DNA from: Bacteroidota bacterium
Lineage (GTDB): Bacteria > Bacteroidota > Bacteroidia > Chitinophagales > Chitinophagaceae
Direction of reading: 5' to 3'
DNA: 64,000 nt
Assembly (NCBI GenBank): GCA_018267625.1
Contig: JAFDYC010000096.1
Location: 1 to 64,000 of the forward strand
The notes under the pieces are model-generated. The model had not been told where the DNA came from. It saw nothing but the letters and a program-made list of their open reading frames with translations, and did not search any database. Positions 1-8,177 of the stretch are shown here, one piece after another; position 1 is the stretch's first letter; each line of letters begins with the position of its first letter. The position numbers and the translations under genes are program-made.

Positions 1-1744
1 AGACGGGGCTGCTGGAGGGCGCTATGCTCAGGCTGGGCGTGACGGCGGGCTGTACGGTGATGCTGGTTGAAGAAACGGGCGAGGTGGCACAAGGCGAATA
101 CGCCGTCACACTCAGGGCACCCGAATTACCGGGATACACTTGAATTGAAGTATCGGTATTGGAACCACTCCAGCCGGAGGGTAAAGTCCAAACATAGCTT
201 GATGCGCCCGACACCTTACGGATGCTATAGGTGTACACCTTGCCCGAGCAGGGTGTTTTATTTCCGGTGATAGCACTGGGCGTATCTAAGGTGCTAATCA
301 CATTGACTGCAAATGAGCGGGTGCTCGATCCGCAACCATTGTTCGCAGTTACAGTGATGTTTCCGCTGCCCAAACCGGCCACAGCAGTCATGCTCTTCCC
401 GCCATTGGCTGTGCTGGAAATACTCCAACCCGAAGGCACATTCCAGGTGTACGAAATGGCCATAGCAGAACCGGAAGTCGTATAGGTCTGATTGGTGCTG
501 CCGCAAGGTGAATTGTTACCATTAATCACACCGGGGATGATAGGTGCCGTTCCAGCAACGATTGATTTAGTCTGTGGTACCGAGGTTCCGCAAGCAGTCG
601 TGGCCGTCACAGAGAGGGTACCGGCAGTCGAATTGGGAGTCACTTTAATCGAATTCGTTGTGGAACTGCCGGTCCATCCGCTGGGCAGGGTCCAGGTATA
701 AGTAGTGCCGCCGGTAGTAGGCACGGAATAAGTGGCCGTATCTCCGGGGCAGAAGCTGGCATTACCCGTAATAGCACCTGGTTGTGGCGCACCAACAAAC
801 AACTGATAGGGTGTTGTGGCCGCCGAGTTCGTGGATGCCACACATAAAATATTCAAGCGGTACCAGGTAGTGGTGGTAGGGCTGGCAGCATAACTCAGGC
901 TTCCTCCGGTGATGCTCGTCACGGTACTCTGTGTAGTCCAGGGGCCTGTAGCCGAAGGGGCGCTTTGCCATTGATAATTGAAGCCGCCGATGGTTGGAAA
1001 ATTCGGGTCAGTTGCAGTGAGTGTCTTGGAGCTTCCGGTGCAAATGGGACTGGACGCACTCATTACAGGCGTGGTCATTACGGGCGCCAGTGGCGTACCG
1101 GTGCAGGGCGTAGGGGGATTATGAATCACCGTGACACTGTCGAAGAAAATATCATTCCGGTAGTTCGTCACCCCGCGGAAGATGAAATAGTTCGTCGTAC
1201 CGGTGTAGGTTGAGGGAACATTAAAGAGATAATTCGTCCAGTACGAATTGGATGAATAAGAAGGCGTGCCGGCCCAAAGCAGGGTGCTGTTCGAGCCTGC
1301 CGAGCTGGCCGCAGTATTGACATATATCTCCAAGCTATCATCACCCGGGTTGTAGTTCAGCTCCTGATAAATCCATACGCTGAGCTGATACGTGCCAGCA
1401 GCCGAAAAATCCAAGGAGGGGGTCACCAGTTCCGTAGCGCTGGGTGTCGTGATGGACCAGCTATTATAGCCCATCATACCGCTGCCCAAATAGGACGAGG
1501 GTAAGGGATTCCCTGGCGCACCACAGTTGGCCGAGAATCCACCCGAAGGCACTTGCTCCCAGGTAGTGGCAGAAGAGCAGGAGCCTCCGTCATTATACCC
1601 GGTTCCACTGGAGCTGACGGTCCATCCCGAAGGAGGTGTTGCAGTACGGGCCGTCACGTTGAAACCTTCTGCAAGCATGGTGGTCTGCGCCTGAAGTGCC
1701 GTACCCAGAAGCAGCATTAAGGGAAGTAAAACTGTTTTTTTCAT
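1..1744 (-). CDS. Secreted multi-domain Ig/PKD-like protein, C-terminus beyond window
   Basis: The reading frame stays open from the ATG at 1744 to the left edge, so the C-terminus is missing. It begins with a signal peptide (MKKTVLLPLMLLLG, ending near ALQAQ). Residues of about 25-200 form a jelly-roll-like domain (Trp/Gly-rich, FDSVTV near its end) resembling choice-of-anchor or carbohydrate-binding modules. Then come tandem repeats of about 80-90 residues with the pattern YTWTLPSGWTGSS followed by a VTA...CG strand pair; these look like PKD/Ig-like extracellular modules. The partner and ligand are unknown. By comparison with the other long secreted proteins here it probably ends in a T9SS sorting domain, but that part is not visible. 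Surface adhesin or cell-wall-associated protein is the inferred role. Confidence 0.85.
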   Translation of the reverse strand, partial: MKKTVLLPLMLLLGTALQAQTTMLAEGFNVTARTATPPSGWTVSSSGTGYNDGGSCSSATTWEQVPSGGFSANCGAPGNPLPSSYLGSGMMGYNSWSITTPSATELVTPSLDFSAAGTYQLSVWIYQELNYNPGDDSLEIYVNTAASSAGSNSTLLWAGTPSYSSNSYWTNYLFNVPSTYTGTTNYFIFRGVTNYRNDIFFDSVTVIHNPPTPCTGTPLAPVMTTPVMSASSPICTGSSKTLTATDPNFPTIGGFNYQWQSAPSATGPWTTQSTVTSITGGSLSYAASPTTTTWYRLNILCVASTNSAATTPYQLFVGAPQPGAITGNASFCPGDTATYSVPTTGGTTYTWTLPSGWTGSSTTNSIKVTPNSTAGTLSVTATTACGTSVPQTKSIVAGTAPIIPGVINGNNSPCGSTNQTYTTSGSAMAISYTWNVPSGWSISSTANGGKSMTAVAGLGSGNITVTANNGCGSSTRSFAVNVISTLDTPSAITGNKTPCSGKVYTYSIRKVSGASSYVWTLPSGWSGSNTDTSIQVYPGNSGALSVTAYSPCATSPVSSTSITVQPAVTPSLSIAPSSSPV

Positions 1745-2097
1745 GGAAGAAAAAGGCTGTTTATTTCAGAGTGTATTAAAAAAAGGAGGCCAACCAGCAC
1801 CTATAAATTTATCCGCTTTTCAGGTCATTTCTATTAATGGCTATTAAGAAAATACTAGTTTCCTATACAGGGTTTCTGCAACAGATAGAAGACGGCATCT
1901 GCAGCAAAAAGGTTAGCTCATTTCCAAAATATTTTTTGATTAACCTACCGGAAACATGGTGCCCTTTTTGCACCCTAAATTTTTATACCATCAGCGTCCG
2001 GCAGCTCCTTCATAAAAATCTTACGATGCCTCCCTTCGCCTAAACACGAAGACGACTAAGCCTAATCCCTATTTTTGCGGCCCTTCAAAAAGCAATC
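1745..2097. other. Intergenic region with divergent promoters
   Basis: This 353-base AT-richer spacer separates two divergent genes. A 68-residue open frame on the plus strand (1837-2043) has no recognisable features. A near-consensus -7 box (TAAATTTA, one mismatch to TAnnTTTG) lies on the minus strand about 60-70 bases before the ATG at 1744, and a full match lies before the gene at 2098. A small hairpin, GGTGC/GCACC, sits near 1956-1973. I see no RNA gene. Confidence 0.5.
2070..2077 (+). promoter_or_regulatory. -7 box TATTTTTG for the DUF5606 gene
   Basis: TATTTTTG matches the Bacteroidetes -7 consensus TAnnTTTG and lies 20 bases before the ATG at 2098, giving a very short leader. No clear TTG -33 element was found at the usual spacing. 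Confidence 0.5.
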
Positions 2098-2691
2098 ATG
2101 CAGTACAGAGAAATCGTTTCCATCACCGGCCTGGGTGGTCTTTACCATCTGATGGGCACTAAAAGCGATGGCGCCATCGTCCGCACCCTTGGCGACCGGG
2201 CCACCAAATTCATCTCCAGCCGCCAGCACAACGTCACCCCGCTCGAAAGCATCGAAATCTATACCCACAGCGAGAACGTACGCCTGCATGAAGTGTTTCA
2301 AAAAATGAAAGACAGTGACCTGTCGCGCCCTTCCGCCAACGCCCAATCCTCTGAAATCAAAAACTATTTCAGCCAGGTCTATCCCGAGATGGATATGGAC
2401 CGCGTTTATGCCAGCGACATGAAGAAAATGCTGAAATGGTTCGAATTGCTGCAGGCCGAAAACCTGCTCGACTTCAGCGCCTACCACGCCGACGAAGCAT
2501 CTGAAGCTACCAGTACAGAAAGCAGCCCGGCAGCAAGCCCCAAAGCAGAAGAGAAACCCCAGAAAAAAGCCCGCGTAAAAAAGGCTACCGCCCCTGATGA
2601 AACCGAAGAAAAAGCTGTGAAGAAAACAGCTCGTAAAAAGAGCGAAGATGCCACACCCGAAAAGCCAAAGGCCAAGAAGAAAGCCGAATAA
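2098..2691 (+). CDS. DUF5606 domain protein with lysine-rich tail
   Basis: A 197-residue cytoplasmic protein without signal peptide or membrane segment. Residues 1-140 match the DUF5606 pattern found across Bacteroidetes: an N-terminal ISGLGGLY-like stretch, a middle part reading LESIEIYTHSENVRLHEVF, then a segment with ERVYxSDxKK-like spacing (DRVYASDMKKMLKWFELLQ). The biochemical function of the family is not established. Residues 145-197 are a low-complexity Ala/Lys/Glu/Pro tail (KKARVKK, KAKKKAE) resembling disordered nucleic-acid-binding tails; this is inference only. The gene stands alone, with a -7 box immediately upstream and a strong terminator 20 bases after the stop. Confidence 0.85.
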   Translation: MQYREIVSITGLGGLYHLMGTKSDGAIVRTLGDRATKFISSRQHNVTPLESIEIYTHSENVRLHEVFQKMKDSDLSRPSANAQSSEIKNYFSQVYPEMDMDRVYASDMKKMLKWFELLQAENLLDFSAYHADEASEATSTESSPAASPKAEEKPQKKARVKKATAPDETEEKAVKKTARKKSEDATPEKPKAKKKAE

Positions 2692-2711
2692 GTCCCTCTG
2701 CTCCCCTGTAA

Positions 2712-2740
2712 AAAGCGCTTCTTTAGATGCGCTTTTTTTT
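2712..2740 (+). terminator. Intrinsic terminator after the DUF5606 gene
   Basis: AAAGCGC and GCGCTTT form a stem around a 10-base loop, and the 3' arm continues into an eight-T run on the plus strand. It ends transcription from 2098-2691. The rest of the 339-base gap up to 3031 holds only the opposing terminator near 2974-3010. Confidence 0.85.
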
Positions 2741-2973
2741 CGGCTTCTTAGCAATGCCGGACATCTGTTGCAACCTGCCCTTAACTTGTTTTCAGGATTT
2801 CAGTCTTCGTCTGTTTTTCGCTGAACAATCTTATCCGGGAAAACACTGTTAATGGGAAACCGGCTGTTTTGAATGTTACGAGAAAAGCCAAATAATAGCA
2901 CGTACCCCGCAATGTGCGACGCAAAAAAAGTCGCATCAGGAATTAAAAGCTGACTGCAAAAAAAAATTGGATG

Positions 2974-3010
2974 CAAAAAAAATGAGGCAGCCTGTTCCGG
3001 ACTGCCTCAT
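2974..3010 (-). terminator. Intrinsic terminator after the MBL/rhodanese gene
   Basis: ATGAGGCAG (2982-2990) and CTGCCTCAT (3002-3010) are perfect inverted repeats. On the minus strand the stem is followed by a run of about eight T, placing it just after the stop of the gene that ends at 3031. Confidence 0.85.
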
Positions 3011-3030
3011 GATACGAATACCTGCTTGCC

Positions 3031-4428
3031 TCAGGCCGTGGTAGGCTTCACCAGGGGCAGGTTTGAAATACTTTTCATTTTGGCCCAGCCACCGAGCACA
3101 TTGCGCAGGTTGTGAAACCCCTGGCGCTTGAGCAGCGAGCAGGCAATAACGGAGCGGTAGCCGCCGGCACAATGCACATATAAATTGTGCTCGGCATCTA
3201 TGGCTGCGAGCTGCAACACATCTGTCATCTCACTCAGCGGGAAATGGGTGGCGCCCTTCACGTGGCCGGCTTCGAATTCAGCAAGCTTGCGCACGTCCAG
3301 CACTTCGAGTCGCTGGTCGAAAGGCAGGTCCATGGCCAGTTCATCCGCTTCCACATCCACGATCATATCCATCTTTTCGCCGGCCTGACGCCAGGCTTCG
3401 ATGCCGCCGGCCAGGCAACCTTCCACCTTGTCCAAACCCACGCGGGCCAGGCGGGTCAGGCTTTCGCGTTCTTTCCCCGGCTCGGTGACTAAGAGGAGGG
3501 GCTGTTCGAAAGGCAGCAAGGAGCCGGCCCATTCTGCAAAACGGCCATCCAGGCCAATAGAGATTGAGCCGGGCACAAAGCCCTGAGTGAATACTTCGGC
3601 GTTGCGGGTGTCGAGCACCCAGGCACCTGCCTCCATCGCTTGTTTAAAGGCAGCCACCGCTAAGGGGCGTAGGCCTTTATCCATCAACTCAGCCATCGGC
3701 GCATAGCCTTCTTTGTTGATGCGGGCATTGATGGGAAAATAGGCGGGGGGTTCATTCAGTCCTTCGGTGACGGACTTAATAAAATCTGCGCGGCTCATAT
3801 CCGCTAAGGCATAGTTGCCTGCTTTCTGCGCACCGATGGTCGAGTAGGTCTCTTTGCCCAAAGCCTTGCCGCAGGCCGAGCCTGGCCCGTGTGCTGGATA
3901 AACTATCAGGTCGTCCGGCAGGGTTTTTATTTTTTGCTGAAGCGAATCATACATCTTGTCGGCCAGTTCTTCTTTGCTGAGGTTGCCTGAAAACAAATCC
4001 GGGCGGCCCACATCGCCAACGAAGAGGGTATCACCGCTGAAGATGCAATGTGGTTTCCCGGTTTCGTCACGCAGCAGGTAGCAACTACTTTCTAAAGTGT
4101 GGCCGGGGGTGTGCAGCACTTCTAATTCCAGGCCGCCGATGGAAAACCGCTCGCCGTCTTTGGCTTCATAGAATTTGAAACCCGTTTCAGCACCCGGGCC
4201 ATACACGATGGTGGCACCGGTGGCCTGAGCCAGCTCCACGTGCCCGCTCACGAAGTCGGCATGGAAGTGGGTTTCGAAGATGTATTTGATTTGGGCGTGT
4301 TGCTCCCGGGCCAGCTCGAGGTAGCTGTCAATGTCGCGGAGCGGGTCAATGACGGCGGCTTCGCCGTTGTGGGCTATAAAATAAGCTGCTTCTGAAAGGC
4401 AGTTGGTATAGAGTTGCCGGATGATCAT
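3031..4428 (-). CDS. Metallo-beta-lactamase fold / double rhodanese fusion hydrolase
   Basis: 465 residues. The N-terminal ~230 residues are a metallo-beta-lactamase domain with the metal motif THFHADF at 53-59 and further ligands around HTPGHTLES and FSGDTLF, as in persulfide dioxygenases (ETHE1/BaeB-like). Two rhodanese domains follow. The first (about 255-355) has the LDTRN entry but no cysteine at the loop position (it reads LLLVTEPGKERES), so it is probably inactive. The second (about 365-455) has the active loop CAGGYRS with Cys near 420. Expected role: sulfur-transfer and persulfide chemistry in the cytoplasm, oxidising glutathione- or protein-bound persulfide. The gene is monocistronic with a terminator downstream. 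Substrate choice cannot be read from sequence. Confidence 0.9.
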   Translation of the reverse strand: MIIRQLYTNCLSEAAYFIAHNGEAAVIDPLRDIDSYLELAREQHAQIKYIFETHFHADFVSGHVELAQATGATIVYGPGAETGFKFYEAKDGERFSIGGLELEVLHTPGHTLESSCYLLRDETGKPHCIFSGDTLFVGDVGRPDLFSGNLSKEELADKMYDSLQQKIKTLPDDLIVYPAHGPGSACGKALGKETYSTIGAQKAGNYALADMSRADFIKSVTEGLNEPPAYFPINARINKEGYAPMAELMDKGLRPLAVAAFKQAMEAGAWVLDTRNAEVFTQGFVPGSISIGLDGRFAEWAGSLLPFEQPLLLVTEPGKERESLTRLARVGLDKVEGCLAGGIEAWRQAGEKMDMIVDVEADELAMDLPFDQRLEVLDVRKLAEFEAGHVKGATHFPLSEMTDVLQLAAIDAEHNLYVHCAGGYRSVIACSLLKRQGFHNLRNVLGGWAKMKSISNLPLVKPTTA

Positions 4429-4560
4429 GGTAGAAAAATTTTGCGGTCAGTACCTATGTTGGAAGGAAGAAGTTTTTATGCCTGCGGCAAAGGTCTTGCG
4501 ACTTGAATTAATTTAATTGATGCTCGTCAGCCTCAGCTTGAACAGAGGGCTGTAAAGGTA

Positions 4561-5265
4561 TTAATCCCGGCTGCGGCCATTGGTGAACAGCAGGATGTAG
4601 TACAGCAGGGTAGCCACTGAAGCGATGGCAGCCACGAGGTACGTACGCGCGGCCCATTTTAGTGCATCCGCTGCCTTGTCGTGTTCCGAAGCATTGGTGA
4701 TGCCGCTCTGCTCCATCCAGTGCAAAGCACGGGCGGAGGCATCATATTCCACGGGCAGGGTGATGAGTGAAAAAATGGTGCTCATGGCAAAGAGCAGGAT
4801 ACCTACCAGCAGGATGGTTGGGTTGGCTCGTCCAAACATGAACCCGACACCGGCCAGAATGACCCATTGCGACAAGGTGGTGCTGATCTGAACAATAGGC
4901 ACCAGGGCACTGCGCATCTTTAATGGGGCATAGGCCCGGGCATGTTGCACGGCATGGCCGCATTCGTGCGCGGCAACGGCAGCCGAGGAAATGCTCCGCC
5001 CCGAAAAGACCTCGGGCGAAAGATTCACCGTCTTTTCTCCGGGGTTGTAATGGTCGCTCAGGAAGCCATTTACGCTCACCACCTGCACATCGTAAATACC
5101 ATTATCACGGAGCATCTTTTCTGCCACATCTTTCCCGCTCAGCCCTTGAGCAAGTGGGATTTCTCCATACTCTTTAAACTTTGCTTTCAGCCGGTTGCTC
5201 ACCATCAGGCCCACGAGAAACATGATGCCTGCGATGAGGTAATAGCCGATAAATGGATTTGCCAT
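4561..5265 (-). CDS. Membrane zinc metallopeptidase, YugP family
   Basis: 234 residues. An N-terminal membrane anchor (residues 5-22) is followed by the catalytic motif HECGHAVQH, with zinc ligands H100 and H104 and catalytic E101. Two hydrophobic spans come after it (about 125-165), then a C-terminal span just before the end (AAIASVATLLYYILLF). This matches the PF04298 'putative neutral zinc metallopeptidase' family, whose usual length is about 225-235 residues. The substrate is unknown; membrane-protein quality control is a guess. It sits alone between a convergent TonB receptor tail and the rhodanese fusion, each separated by more than 100 bases. Confidence 0.9.
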   Translation of the reverse strand: MANPFIGYYLIAGIMFLVGLMVSNRLKAKFKEYGEIPLAQGLSGKDVAEKMLRDNGIYDVQVVSVNGFLSDHYNPGEKTVNLSPEVFSGRSISSAAVAAHECGHAVQHARAYAPLKMRSALVPIVQISTTLSQWVILAGVGFMFGRANPTILLVGILLFAMSTIFSLITLPVEYDASARALHWMEQSGITNASEHDKAADALKWAARTYLVAAIASVATLLYYILLFTNGRSRD

Positions 5266-5378
5266 TTTTTGTGTTGCCGGGTTTGGGGCAATGCCCGCTC
5301 TTCATTCAAAATACAAGCCAGCCGGCCAAGCTGACAGGAATGTGTGAAGGTATCGGCAGGTACGTCAGAACCGAAACA

Positions 5379-7685
5379 TCACCATTGCCAATTCATGCCC
5401 AAAAGCCAGTTAAAACCTGCCTGTGGGAAATAGTTGTTTTGCGTGAAAAGTTGCCCACCGGACAGGTAGCTGTAGGTATAGCCGTTGCTTTCGTAGGCTT
5501 TATTGAGCAGGTTGTTTAGTGCCAGGCTGAAGCCGACCCGGCCTAGGCGCTCGCCTTGTGGCTTGAAGTGCAGGCGCAGGTTCAGCAGCCCATACGGGTC
5601 CAGGCTGCGGGCCTTATTACCAGTGTTATCTAAAAACTGGCGGCCCACATAGTTGCCGAGCAGTTCCACCTGAAAGGCCCGGCCCTCTGCACTGTGCTGA
5701 AAAGGTGTCCAGAGCAGGGAACCCGCAGCCGTGATATTGGGGGAAAACGCAATGTCGGTATGGCTATGGGCTATTATGGTTTGACTGCCGTCATCGTAGT
5801 TGTCGAGGTATTCATCAAATTGATCAATCTGATTCCGGGACAGGTTGATATTACCCTGAAGGCTCAAGCCTTTTGCTGCATGTACCTGGGCTTGTAGTTC
5901 CAGCCCGGCACGGAAGGAATTGGGCACGTTTGTCCGGGTGTAAGCTCCCACGTCATTCAACTTGCCGGTAAGCACGAGCTGGTCGGTGTAGCGCATGTAG
6001 TAGGCGTTCAGGCCGGCGCTCCAGATGTCTGTTTCTATTTCGTAGCCACCTTCTGCATCCCATAAAGATTCCGGTTTGGGCAAGGCAGTAGGGGATGCTT
6101 CAAAATCATCGCGGTTCGGTTCATGACTTGCATGGGCGATAGAGAGGTACAAGCGCTGGTGCATCAGCGGTGTGTGGGGCAACTGGTAACTCAGTCCCAG
6201 TTTGGGATTGAAGAAATGATACGTCACCGCCGGCCTCAGCATGGGATTATCGCGGAATCCGTTCATGAAATAACCAATGCTTCGTTCTTGTAATTCGGCT
6301 GTGAGGAGCCATTTCTTATTCAGCCTTTGCTCTGCTTTTAAATAGAGATTAAAGTCGTTTTTCTGAGCATCCAGCGCATACCAGCGATAGTGGTCGGGAA
6401 TGCCGCCTTGCGCAGCCCAGAGCACATAACCGTAATGCCTGCCCTGATACTGGCTGGCAGCCCCCCCCAGGCGTAGGTTGGTGCGGGCAGAAAGCTTCCA
6501 GAGTAGCGAAGCCGTCAGCCCATAGTTATAGTTATCGAGCCAGAGCTGGCGGATGAGGTCGGTGCGGCTCAGGGTGTCTCCTACAGCAGGGATATAAGGG
6601 CTGAGGCCATAGTCGCTGTATTTCCGGTTGGCTTTATACTCTTCATAATACCCTATGCCGCGGGTAAGGAACAGGCCAAGCTGGCCCGTGATGGCGGAGG
6701 AGAAATCATGTTCTGCGAAGAGCTGGTAATAGTTCTGGCGGTAATGGTCAATTTGGTTGCCATAGAGGAACGAATTGTAGCGGCGGGGGTCGGCAGTAAA
6801 GAGGTTCAGCGAATCGGCTTTATTGAAAAACAGGGAGCCCAGATTTTCCTGATAGAAGGCTTTCAAAGCGGAATCATTGCCACGGAGTTTGGCCTCCGGC
6901 ACTCCATTCCAGGCCTGATGGGTTGTTTCAACGCCCTGCATCACCATTGCGCGAATGCGGCTACGGGAAGAGAGCTTCCACAATCCGTTTAGCTGCAGGG
7001 ATTGCAGCAGGGAGCCGGAGCGGTCCACATAACCCTCGGAACTGATTTGTGAGAGCCGGAGCTGCAGTGCAAAGCGGTCCTTCAGGAGGCCGGTTCCCGC
7101 CTGGAAGGTGTATTTCTGCGTGTTGAATGAGCCATAAGAAAGAGCAGCCTCAGCCTGTGCCTGGTCCGGAATTTCCAGGCTGGAAATATTCATCGAAGCA
7201 CCGAAAGCACCGGCGCCATTCGTTGAGGAGCCGATACCGCGCTGAATCTGAAGGGAGCCAATGGACGATGCCAGGTCGGGCAGGTCCACGAAGAAGGCAC
7301 CCTGGCTTTCCGCATCATTTACCGGGACTCCATTCAAAGTAATGTTGATGCGGGTGGCATCGCTGCCGCGAATCCGGATGCCGGTATAACCTACGCCGGC
7401 ACCGGCATCTGAAGTAACAACCACCGAGGGCGTGTATTGAAGCAGGAAAGGCAGGTCCTGACCGAGGTTGCCTTCCTGAAGCTCCTGGCCGGAAATGTCG
7501 GTTTTCGCAAAGGGTGATTCGCTGCCTGCCCTTAAGGCCCGCACTTCTACCGGCTCTAAGCGCTTGGTTGCAGATTCTATTTTTGGAATAGACTGGCTGG
7601 AATCCGGAAGACTGGTTTGCGCGGAAGCGAAAAATCCACTGCAGATTAGCAGCGAACAGAACATTGATTTGTAAACAAAGTGCAT
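5379..7685 (-). CDS. TonB-dependent outer-membrane receptor, predicted thiamin importer
   Basis: 768 residues with a signal peptide (ending near FFASAQ). The plug domain begins with LEPVEVRALR and contains the conserved IRIRGSDATRINITLNGVPV and QRGIGSSTNGAGAFG stretches. A 22-strand barrel follows, ending in the aromatic outer-membrane signature (LLGMNWQW). No carboxypeptidase-like N-terminal domain and no SusD partner are present, so it is not a glycan PUL receptor. The transcript starts with a TPP riboswitch, which points to uptake of thiamin or a thiamin precursor (TPP-regulated TonB receptors are known in Bacteroidetes). No inner-membrane thiamin transporter or thiamin biosynthesis gene is adjacent; energy would come from TonB-ExbBD elsewhere. 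Confidence 0.92.
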   Translation of the reverse strand: MHFVYKSMFCSLLICSGFFASAQTSLPDSSQSIPKIESATKRLEPVEVRALRAGSESPFAKTDISGQELQEGNLGQDLPFLLQYTPSVVVTSDAGAGVGYTGIRIRGSDATRINITLNGVPVNDAESQGAFFVDLPDLASSIGSLQIQRGIGSSTNGAGAFGASMNISSLEIPDQAQAEAALSYGSFNTQKYTFQAGTGLLKDRFALQLRLSQISSEGYVDRSGSLLQSLQLNGLWKLSSRSRIRAMVMQGVETTHQAWNGVPEAKLRGNDSALKAFYQENLGSLFFNKADSLNLFTADPRRYNSFLYGNQIDHYRQNYYQLFAEHDFSSAITGQLGLFLTRGIGYYEEYKANRKYSDYGLSPYIPAVGDTLSRTDLIRQLWLDNYNYGLTASLLWKLSARTNLRLGGAASQYQGRHYGYVLWAAQGGIPDHYRWYALDAQKNDFNLYLKAEQRLNKKWLLTAELQERSIGYFMNGFRDNPMLRPAVTYHFFNPKLGLSYQLPHTPLMHQRLYLSIAHASHEPNRDDFEASPTALPKPESLWDAEGGYEIETDIWSAGLNAYYMRYTDQLVLTGKLNDVGAYTRTNVPNSFRAGLELQAQVHAAKGLSLQGNINLSRNQIDQFDEYLDNYDDGSQTIIAHSHTDIAFSPNITAAGSLLWTPFQHSAEGRAFQVELLGNYVGRQFLDNTGNKARSLDPYGLLNLRLHFKPQGERLGRVGFSLALNNLLNKAYESNGYTYSYLSGGQLFTQNNYFPQAGFNWLLGMNWQW

Positions 7686-7755
7686 GGCTAAGGGAAATTC
7701 TTAAGGATGAAGCCCGAAGCTCCTGACCCCTAAGGCCCGAAACACCTGCCGAAAT

Positions 7756-7783
7756 GCAACCCGGTCATAGTGCCCGATGTTGC
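7756..7783 (-). promoter_or_regulatory. Possible expression-platform hairpin of the TPP riboswitch
   Basis: GCAAC (7756-7760) and GTTGC (7779-7783) are inverted repeats directly 3' of the riboswitch aptamer on the minus strand. They could form part of a switching structure. There is no U-run, so translational rather than transcriptional control would be expected. The pairing is short and unproven. Confidence 0.3.
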
Positions 7784-7868
7784 GTTCTTCCCTAACCAGC
7801 ATTACCTGGTCGAGGTTCAGCGGGTATATTCTCAGCCAGACAAAGCCAGGCACCCCGAGGTGGCAATC
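7784..7868 (-). promoter_or_regulatory. TPP (thi-box) riboswitch
   Basis: Read on the minus strand, the sequence contains the conserved TPP aptamer blocks in order. CGGGGTGCC comes first, then GGCTGAGA with a short linker and ACCC, then GAACCT, and finally GGTAATGCTGG followed by TTAGGGAAG. These match the thi-box consensus (GGGGYGCC, CTGAGA, ACCC, GAACCTG, TAATGCCAG, AGGGAAG) in spacing and order. It lies about 100 bases upstream of the TonB receptor start and directly after a -7 promoter box. An open frame at 7701-7916 that covers it is not a gene. Confidence 0.93.
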
Positions 7869-7887
7869 GCCACTAAATGATGAGCCG

Positions 7888-7895
7888 CAAAAGTA
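7888..7895 (-). promoter_or_regulatory. -7 box TACTTTTG for the riboswitch-receptor transcript
   Basis: On the minus strand TACTTTTG fits TAnnTTTG. Transcription would start near 7880, a few bases before the TPP aptamer, which is the expected arrangement. No convincing -33 TTG was found. Confidence 0.5.
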
Positions 7896-8145
7896 GTCTG
7901 AAATGCCCGGAAGCATGTTTCATTTTTGCGCTGTCTGATGATGGAACGGACAGAGGTTCTTCAGCCCGCAGAGCCCGGACAGAGAAAAAAATACGAGAGA
8001 TAAAGGCTGTACCTGAAAATAAAAGCCAGTCAAACCAGCGTCAGCTTTTAAAAAATGATACTATAAAGGCAGCCGAACCGGAATTAATAACCGGAATTCT
8101 CACCTGGTTAACCGCTATTCAGTAGGGCTGCATTTCATTGAGCTT

Positions 8146-8153
8146 TAGATTTG
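8146..8153 (+). promoter_or_regulatory. -7 box TAGATTTG for the secreted thioredoxin-fold gene
   Basis: TAGATTTG fits TAnnTTTG and ends 24 bases before the chosen ATG at 8178. A transcript starting near 8160 excludes any start codon upstream of 8178. Between this box and 7895 I see only AT-rich sequence without a gene. Confidence 0.55.
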
Positions 8154-8177
8154 GCAACCAAAAAAAATTTTCAACAC

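Noticed and set aside
2062..2754. 230-residue minus-strand open frame opposite the DUF5606 gene
   Set aside because: It is the antisense of a recognised gene and its Phe/Leu-rich look comes from the complement of the Lys-rich tail.
7701..7916. 71-residue minus-strand open frame
   Set aside because: It lies across the TPP riboswitch and its promoter; the RNA explains the conservation and the frame has no protein features.
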